Below are positions 54,501-63,500 of a stretch of DNA of 64,000 bases, one piece after another (positions within the stretch are counted from its first letter, which is position 1; every line of letters starts with the position of its first letter). The notes beneath the pieces were generated by a model, which was not told the DNA's origin, did not search any database, and worked only from the letters and a program-made list of their open reading frames with translations. The stretch comes from Symbiodinium natans. Taxonomy: Eukaryota; Sar; Dinophyceae; Suessiales; Symbiodiniaceae. The translations under genes were made by a program, and so were the position numbers. The stretch spans positions 394,501 through 458,500 of the forward strand of contig CAJNDS010000180.1 of NCBI GenBank assembly GCA_905221605.1, read 5' to 3'.

Positions 54501-57500
54501 TTGCTTTTTTGCGTCTGTTTCTCTCCCGCTCTCTGTCTGCTTCGTTACCTGTGATCCCGAAGAGGCTCTGCTGTCAAGCTCAGGAGCGATCCGAACGGCG
54601 TGCCTGTGCAAGGCTTTGGGCATTGCTTCATGCTGATGAGCCTGAGAGCCACTGAGCACCGGACATCCGTTCTGCTCCCCAGGTCTCTGGAGAGGTCGAA
54701 CTTCTCTTGTACTGCACGAGAAGCCCAAACAAGCAAGCCCGTAGGCAGCCATGTAGCCCTCGCCAATCAAACCCTGTGGGTTCCTGGTACCGATCTGCAG
54801 GCCGGAAAGCCAACAAGTTACAACGAGTAGTTCGCGGCGGCGGAAAGGACAGCCTGTGGCGGCGTAGCGGATCATGGGATTCTCCGAACAGCCATATGCA
54901 CCTTTCTGGCAGGACGCTGCTGCTCCGAAGTCGGTAAAGCAAACAGCCACTTGATTAAATTGCGCGGAAAGGTTGCTGCGATCTCGGCAATGGCTAGCAG
55001 GTACAGTACAGTACCCCTATGGCTGGTTCTTTGTAGGGAATGAGGGAATGAGGGCCCTATATGGAATGAGGGCCCTATATATGGTTGCGCCCCGGCGGGC
55101 CCACCCCCCCCGCCCCCTGTGGGGTGGTTCTGGGTGGTTTGGTTTAGGGTTTAGGATTTAGGGTTTAGGCGTGGGGTTAGGGTTTCCCTTGGGGGGGGGG
55201 GGGGCGCAGAACGCACAGCGCGCAACCATATATACCCTTCAAGGGATGAACAAGGGCCCAAACCCTAAACCCTAAACCCTAAACCCTAAACCCCTCATTC
55301 CCTCATTCCCTACTAAGAACCAGGGGGCCCCCTACCTTGAGACAGTCCTTTCCTTCGACTGTAGAACTGCAACTGCAGGAGCCCGAGGCGTGGTGCGGTT
55401 TCTAGGTTTAGGGTTTAATTAGGGTTTAGGGTGTAGGGTGTAATTAGGGTTTAATTAGGGTTTAGGGTGTAGGGTGTAGGGTTTAGGGTTTAGGGTTTAA
55501 TTAGGGTTTAGGGTGTAGGGCGTAGGGTTTAGGGTTTCTATGGGGTGGACATGGTTGGACGTCATGTCCCGTTCTCGTGCCACCTACGGTGAATACTTCT
55601 TCTACTTTTTGTAGCGGCAAGCATTAGTCGGGCTTGTAGAAAAGACAAAGGTCCGGATTCATAATATGGACCGACACCGTACAACCCAAGCAAGTGGTGT
55701 GCCTTGGGATGTCCCCCTTATACGAACAGTCCTTAGTAGGGGTCGTAGTACCCTCTTTTGTATAAGGGCAACATTGCAACGTGCACCCCAAAAGCATAGC
55801 CGCTAAGGTCAGTGCGGAGAACCGGAAGTTCATACTGAAGGTTTTGCAGAAGCACTTTGTCTTCGGCAATCTGGACGACGACCCATGGCCAAGTTGCATG
55901 TGCATTTCAGTGTAATTACCAACTAGCTCGGAAAAGCCGCGGAGCATGCAGGTCAAAGGTTTCAGCATCCATCTTCGGGCTCCAAGGCTCCTTCCCCCCC
56001 CCCCCCCCCCCCTATACCTCCCCTTAAGATACGCCAGTCGGACTCGAATCCCTATGGTGGGAATCCCCCCCCCCCCTCTGTTTAACCCCTCAACCCTAAC
56101 CCCCTCCCCTCTGTTTTCCAGCCCAGGAAGAGCAAGAGATGGTCGTGGATCATTTCGAAATGCAGCAGTCCAAACCAGACCCTCGGTCGGCTCTAGGCTA
56201 GAGGTCATCATGCTGCAGTTTTAGGGTTTAGGGTTTAGGGTTTAGGGAGCCCCCGATGAGTACCGGTACAATGGTGCAATCCCTACAGAACCGTTTAAAT
56301 CAACTGCCCCAAATGCCTGCTTTAAGTAAACAGGCCCGTGGATTACGCCTAGAAACCATATAGACCCTTTCAAACCTAGGAACCTATAAGTCTTTTAGCC
56401 TGTGGACCCCAAAACCAAGGTTGTTAAGCAGACTCTGAAGAACCCAAATCGCTTTGCAGGTTCTTGCCTTGCAAGGTGCTGGACAGCCGATGCCTTGTTA
56501 AGGGTTTTGGGTTTAGGGTTACGTTTCGGGAAGAGCGTACAAGGTTGAGGTCAAAACCCCCTGCGTGCGGCAAAGGTTCAGAATTGCCTGTCCAGCCATT
56601 GCACCCTGGTAGTTTATTTAGTTGGCTTAAGAACCATCAAGAAACACAAAAAGTGTTCTTCCTTACACGGGTAATTTTTCTGGGTCGAAGCGGGTGCCTT
56701 CCACACCCTGCCAAGCATTTTTTGAGCTTTCCAGATGCCCAAACCCCCCCCCCAGGAAGAGGTCATCTTTTCACAGGATGAGGTCGGGGACTGCTTCGTG
56801 GCTGCAGTGAGCCCTCAAAACCTCGAGTTGGGGCTTCGAACATGACTCGCCTGCTTACTTAGCACGTGGGAGGTGCCCCCCTTATACTCGACACCATAAT
56901 CGCTATTACTGACTGTTAGTATAAAACCCTAAACCCTAAACCCTAAACCCTAAACCCTAAACCCTAAACCCTAAACCCTAAACCGTGGGACATCCGTTAG
57001 TATAAGGGGGAACATCCCAACTTAGCATCATATTTCCGGGGGGCCCCTAGGAGTTGAGAACTTCGGCCTCCCTAAGGCATCCAGGGTTTCGGGTTTAGGG
57101 TTTAGGGTTTAGGGTTTAGGGTTTAGGGTTTAGGGTCCCTTCAGGTGCGGGCAACCAGTTGGGATGTTCCCCCCTTATACGAACATTCCTTAATGGAAAT
57201 TCTAATAGGGGGGGGAAGGGTACTAGAAGCGCTATGCAGGACTGTTAGTATAAAGGAGGAGACCCCTACCTTAATCCCCAAACCCTAAACCCTAAACTCC
57301 TTGAAATCCCCTGGGAAACCAGGCTGGTACATTATCCAAAGCGGCATCTTTGAGGTCCACCTGTGGCTCATGTCGGGATAAGGGTTTAGGGTTTGGGGTT
57401 TAGGGTTTAGGGTAAGCTGTGGGGGGAAATACGCGGGGATACCCAAATTGCTGAGGGAGGGTGTTCGGATTTCTGAAGAAGGCAGCTAAAAAATTCACCT

Positions 57501-60500
57501 ATGGCTGCTCTATAAGTGCGGCCAAGTTAATGGGGTAACTCATATATACCCTTGGTAGCCCAGGTGGTACCCTTTACCCTCTTTTTTTGGTTATGGGTTC
57601 CCTGATGAAACAGCCTACCAAAGAAGGGTGCCCTTATGATAATATGGTTACTGGTTTAGGGTTTAGGGTTTAGGGTTTAGGGCTAATAAGTGCCCCTTGT
57701 TTCTACCAAGCCTTCCCTTTGCAGGTCTGCGTCGGCAGCACCGCCGTGCGCCAGCTCCGCGCCAAGCACAGCTTCGGGGAGCTGGCGATGCTGTACAGCG
57801 TGCGACCCGTCCTTCATTTATATATATATATATATATATATATAGGTATATACATATATATATATATATATGTATATGATTTTGCTTATTTTGTTTCATT
57901 TCATTTTTTCGGGGGGGGGGGGGGGAGCTTCGGTGGAAGCCTCCGTGGCATTGTAGGGTGTTCATGGATTCATGGGCTCCAGGGAAAAGGCTGCCTCGCT
58001 TAGGGGATGTGGGTGGAGTTTATAGGTCTGAGACGTCAGCATGGCGCACTGATGGTGCCCTCTGCACCCCAGCCCATAGATCCTATAAGGCCCTAAGCCC
58101 AAGCGGGAGCGAACAAAAGCCCTCCAGCCGCCTAAACCCTAAACCCTAAACCCTAAACCCTAAACCCTAAACCCTAAACCCTAAACCCTAAACCCTAAAC
58201 CCTAAACCCTAAGCCACATCCCAAGGCCAAGAACAGCCACAGTCACCTCCAAAGAGAAAGGCGTACTGTGGAAGATGGACGCTGACCAATTCAGAGCCTC
58301 ATGGTCTCAAAACCCTTTTTGCAACCCTAAACCCGACACCCTACACCCGAAACCCGAAACCCTAAACCCTAAACCCTAGGGTTTAGTAAAACCCTAAACC
58401 CTAAACCATGACCCTAACTGTGGGATGTTCCCCCCTGATACTAACAGCTCCTTAGTCGGGATTACATTAGGGGGTACCTATCATCCCTATTAAGGACTGT
58501 TAGTATAAGGGGGAAGATCCCAACTTTCAACCCTTAACCCTAAACCTTTTTTGGGGGTTAGGTACGGATCCTGTGAGATACCCAAAAGCGGACTAGCCGA
58601 CAAGCCTACACCAGAAGCTCCCTATGGCGACTTCTACGGGACGCGCGAGCCCCTTACGACAGATGCGTTGACTGCCCAACTCAACTTCATGTCATATGGC
58701 AGTTGTTCTATACCAGGGCTTCGTTGATTGGTGTGGGCGCTCCCCAGCTTTATGAGGCCTGCCTCGTTCACGGCCTTTCCTTCCTCGCGGTTTTTGGATA
58801 GTTTTCGCCGCGCGCGTCCGTTCTGGGGGGGTTCTGCGTGGTGTTTCGGAAACCCTAAACTCATCGTCCAGAATTGCCTTGGAACCCAGAAGCGCGCTCC
58901 GTGATGGTGACATTGGTGATCTGCTGCGTCGTGGTCTTGCACGTTTGCGGTCTAAGTCAGCACAACTCTTCTCTGTAGAGAGGACCTATAAGGGAGACCT
59001 GAATTCGCACAATTGTCCCGCATGCCCATATTTGATGCCCGCCGAACAATCCTGGAGCATCAGGTTTGCATGCAACACTTGAGCTCCAAGAGCATGAAGA
59101 AAGCGAGCCGTGGCTGGCTATTGAGGGCTTATGGGCTTGGCATTTGGAGCCTCCACTCTGCACCATTTGCGTGGAATGTGACGTTCTTGATGTACTACCG
59201 CAAGCAGTTAAGGGATGTTGTGGGTTTCACTCGAGAAGTTCCGGGGACGAACTTGTGGGACACTTGCGTCTACGGATTCTGGATGCGTGCACACCCAAGG
59301 CTGGAGTTCTTCGAGGCAGATTCAAACTATCGACATATGTCGAAGGAGGAGAAGAGCGTCCTCGCCACTGCCTGCTCGGTGCAGAACTTCGCTGCCGGAG
59401 ATGTAACTTAGCAGTAGAGTAGGCAACCTTTAACCTTTTTGGGGTGATAGATTCCCCTTATATTCCCAAAGCTTAACCTTTAAAACCCCTGGGTACTGGA
59501 CAACTAAGGTAATCCTGCGCGAGGGCGAGGTCGGCGAGTGGATGTTTATTGTTATTGAGGGCACCGTGAAGATCGTGGACCAGCTCCTGGGCGGCTTTAG
59601 AGAGAAGGTGCTCCGAGAGCCTCGTAGACTGTAGAGATGCTCAGACCTGGCAACCGAGGTTCGGGAATTCCGAAATCCGGAAGCCCGGTACATTGCTGGG
59701 CAGCTCCGGTGTGTCCCTTTTCATCATAGTGGTTGGGTTCCGGTGCTGCGCAGTCGCTTCACCTGCTTCAGGGCTTAGCCCCTTGGGAAAGCTCTGAGTA
59801 TGATCGACGCACGTGTATAAAACCAAAGTATCAGTTCTCTTGGCACTGGTCCTCACCCCGCATCCAGACCTTAAGCAACAAACAAAAATTGGACGTCTGC
59901 AACACACGTTGCTTCTGCCACCAAGGATGTACTCTAGTTTGCACTGCAGTGGCGCCACTGCGGTCGACAAAGTGACCCTCAGCTTGACAGAGCTGTGTGC
60001 AGGGCCGAGCCCATACGCAAGCTGCACACTAGGACGTCGTGTACTTTGTCACATTAATGGCATCAATCATGCAAGTTGCGTACAGGCCGCGCGGCGCTAG
60101 AACAACGCCCTCACAGATGAGAGTTCAGTTTCCCTAAACCCGAACGGCCCGAACCCTAAACCCCCTTCTGGGGTTTTGGCAGGGAATCGGCTGACTTCAA
60201 CCAGGGCCCTGTAGCTTGCACATGAGGCACTGGGATGGAATTCGCAATCTTCCACCTTTTGCACAGTCCCTTCAGCCAAAAACCCTGAGTTTAGTAGGTG
60301 ATGGTTGATGAACATGCGGGACCCTATAATAGACCCCCCAAAGAGTCGGACTCCCTTGCAATCAGGACCCCAACAAAGTACCCCTAATTTCGGAAACCGC
60401 CAGGTTCACAACCCTCAATACCTTACGTTAACCCTAAACCCTAAACCCTAAACCCTAAACCCTAAACCCTAAACCCCAAACCCCAAACCCCAAACCCCAA

Positions 60501-63500
60501 ACCCTAAACCCTAAACCCTAAACCCTAAACCCAACTAATTAACGAGGACTTGCCTGGCCTTGGGCAGAAAGTCGCTGGAGAGCTTACTCGGTCCAGGAGG
60601 CAGCGTCCTTCGCAGAAGTGCGATCAAGTCGCTGCTGATGGACAACGCGCCTGGGACCGCTGAAGAGTACCAGCAAGAACTACGACAACTAAGATTCATC
60701 CTATTTTTGCAAAATTGAATACCTAACTGTTAGGGTTCAGGTCAGCCTAGTTAGTATTTTAATACCTCCCTCTTAGGCCTAAGGTTAGACTTTCAGGAGT
60801 CTTACTTTAACTCCTCGGGCCGGTAAGAAGGAAGACTTCGGTGCCCCCCCCCCCATGAACGCGCAGAGTGCTTGCATGCTGTAGGGGTCGGAATAATTAC
60901 TAATAGTATTCCCTTAGGGTCCCTTTATAAATGTACGATAAGAACCCCCAAAACCCTATTCTAACTATTCAGGCCCCTATATTGTCCGAGTGTGTGAGAG
61001 CGACTGGCCGTTGAAGCTGAGCGTGCAGATTTGCCAAGTCCTGATTTCCCAAGAATGGCCTCTTGAAAGAGGTGGCCCTTTTGCAGCAGCTGATTGTAGT
61101 CTCAGGCTGCTGCAAATCCCCCGCGCCACACCCACCACTCACCTTCCTTCCTTTCCTTCCTGTCCCCACCGCATCAGTGTACGCAGCCGCTCTTCGAGAG
61201 TTTGGTTTGTTTAGGGTCAAGCCGGATTCAGTCACAGTGGCACTGGTGATTTTGGCGCCACCAGTTCCGCATTCCGGTTGTTGAGGTGGAGCATGTGGAC
61301 TACTTCAAGGAGCTTGCTGAAGCCGAGCTGCACAAGGTGACTCTTCCCAAACCGGTAGCCCTCTCTGCGAAACCCTAAACCCTAAACCCTAATCCCTAAA
61401 CCCTAAAGCCTAAGCCCTAAATCCCTAAACCCGAGATGGTTTCAGGACCCATGAAGTGCCTGTGGAGTTCAGGTTCCACAAGTTTCTGCTGCACTTGGAG
61501 GTTCAGGGTACTTGTTACCCAATTCAACCTGTACTTCTAACCCACTTGTAAGCCCCTTAAGTCCCCTAATGTGGTTATAAGTACAAACCCCACACCCTAA
61601 ACCCTACAGTTATAATTGGTTAATAAGTATCCTGAACCTTCAAGCAAGCCAACAGGTGGTGGACAAGTTCGAGGAGACCTCCTTCCCACCCCTTGGAACG
61701 TGCCTTGTCAGCACCTGAAGCAGGGTTTAGGGTTTAGGGTTTAGGGTGTAGGGTATTGGCGAGTGTATTTAAGGTTCCTTTGTACTATTGGTGAGTGTAT
61801 ATACTTTGTGTCCTTTTGGGGTTGCTGCTCTGGGCCGAGCCCGAGCCAAAAAGAGCCAAGCAACGGTGCTTGCGACGGCGGTGCTTAGGTGACGACTCAA
61901 CCCTAGCCGGCTTTCATGTCAATGTGCAGAACTGGGCGTACCAGGATGGGCCATTATACCCTTTACCCCCTTAAAAAGACCCTTTGTAGGGTTGTTTATA
62001 AACCCCAAACCCCTAAACCCCTAAACCCTGAACCCTAAATCGCCCATCCTGGTACTGCCTACCAGGACCTTGCATAGCCGGGTCGAAGATGTCGGAAGTG
62101 GAGAAGTTTTTAACCCTAAGCCCTAAACCCTAAAAACCCTAAACTCCTAAACCCTAAACCCTAACCCTAAAACCCTAAAACCCTAAACCCTAAACTGACG
62201 CTCAGGATTGTGTCGGCTGGTGCGCCTGCTCAGCTGATCGTCGTCGTAGCCGGCCAGGCCAAGATGCCCCTTAAGGGGGGGAGGGGGGAATAATAGCAAT
62301 AATAAGAAGAAGAACACAAATATTAGTAAGAACAATAATACTAGTAAAGATAATAAGAATGAGAAGAATAAGAATAGTCATATTAATAGCACATAGGTGC
62401 TACAAACATACATGGCGACTATTACCAAGTACTTGTCTGTGGTAGGGGGAGAGCCCGACCCTGCGTCACCCTCACAGATCCCCGACCGGGCTTCCTTGCG
62501 CAGTGCATGGGCCGAAGACGTTGTAAAGAGGAGCCTTTCAAGGTCAAGTCCCGTCCTTGAGAGGGGGGTGGGCGTATTCCTAAACCCTAAACCTCAAACC
62601 CCAAACCCTAAACATTCAACCCTAAACCCTAAACCTAAACCCTGGGCACAGGTGGCCATACTTGGCCCTGATGCCGAGGAGGTGCAAGATGCAGCCATCT
62701 TGGAGAAGCAGGTGCTGAGGGGGGTTTAGGGTTTAGGGTTTAGGGTTTAGGGTTTAGGGCAGGAGTCGAAGAATGGGAGATGGTGTGAGAACTCACCGAC
62801 TCGGGTTCGTACCCCCATGCACCCCTCTCTGGTTGGGGAAAGACGCAAGATGGAGGACGGTGGAGGGTCTAGGGTTTAGGGGTTTAGGGTTCAGGGTTTA
62901 GGGGTTAGGGGTTTAGGGGTTTAGGGTTTAGGGTTTAGGGCCCTAATTTCTTTTCTGATCTTCATGCGTTGGTCACGTCAAGTCTGACGGTGCTACGACC
63001 CCCCTCCCAGCATCGCAGGGCATGCGGACACCCGTGACGCCCAAAATCATATACTCGGTGGAATGCCTAAATTGGCCAATAAATCATGTATTTAGAGACA
63101 TGATCAGATATTGGCGTCCTGAACTGCCGCACTTGGTTTTCTCCGAGTTTTTGAGTCACACCTTGCACGACCTGGTTTGGCTTCAGCATTTTGGGGTTGT
63201 AGAGGGCCCGGGGTACCTAGGATTCTTCAAAGGTGATCTGCGAGAAGCTGCACAAGTAAGGGATTCGAAGTTCCGCAGCGACCTAAGGCGTGGCGAAGCG
63301 ATGTAGGGGTCGCCAAATCCAGAAACGAAGAGGGTTTAGGGTTTAGGGTTTAGGGATTTTAGGGTTTAGGATTTAGGGTTTAGGGGTGTATTCCATTCTA
63401 TTCCTGAATTCAGAGGGGGTTTGTTCGGCTTCCCTCTCGCTCCTCGCTCCCCCCCTCCCACACCCCAAGCGCGGTCGATCTGAGTGAACTTCAGCGGCAC

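Noticed and set aside
54408..54950. 180-codon minus-strand frame
   Set aside because: It depends on the CT-rich tract and opposes a + exon with a good acceptor and donor.
55624..56211. 195-codon minus-strand frame
   Set aside because: It crosses a family B element and a poly-C run, and overlaps the + strand PKG helix exon, which has a protein-family match.
61488..61505. Coding reading FLLHLE before the family C element in the PKG gene
   Set aside because: Joining 61336 directly to 61656 gives a canonical cNBD (ELHKVVDKFEE); the CTTGGAG here is only the element's TIR.
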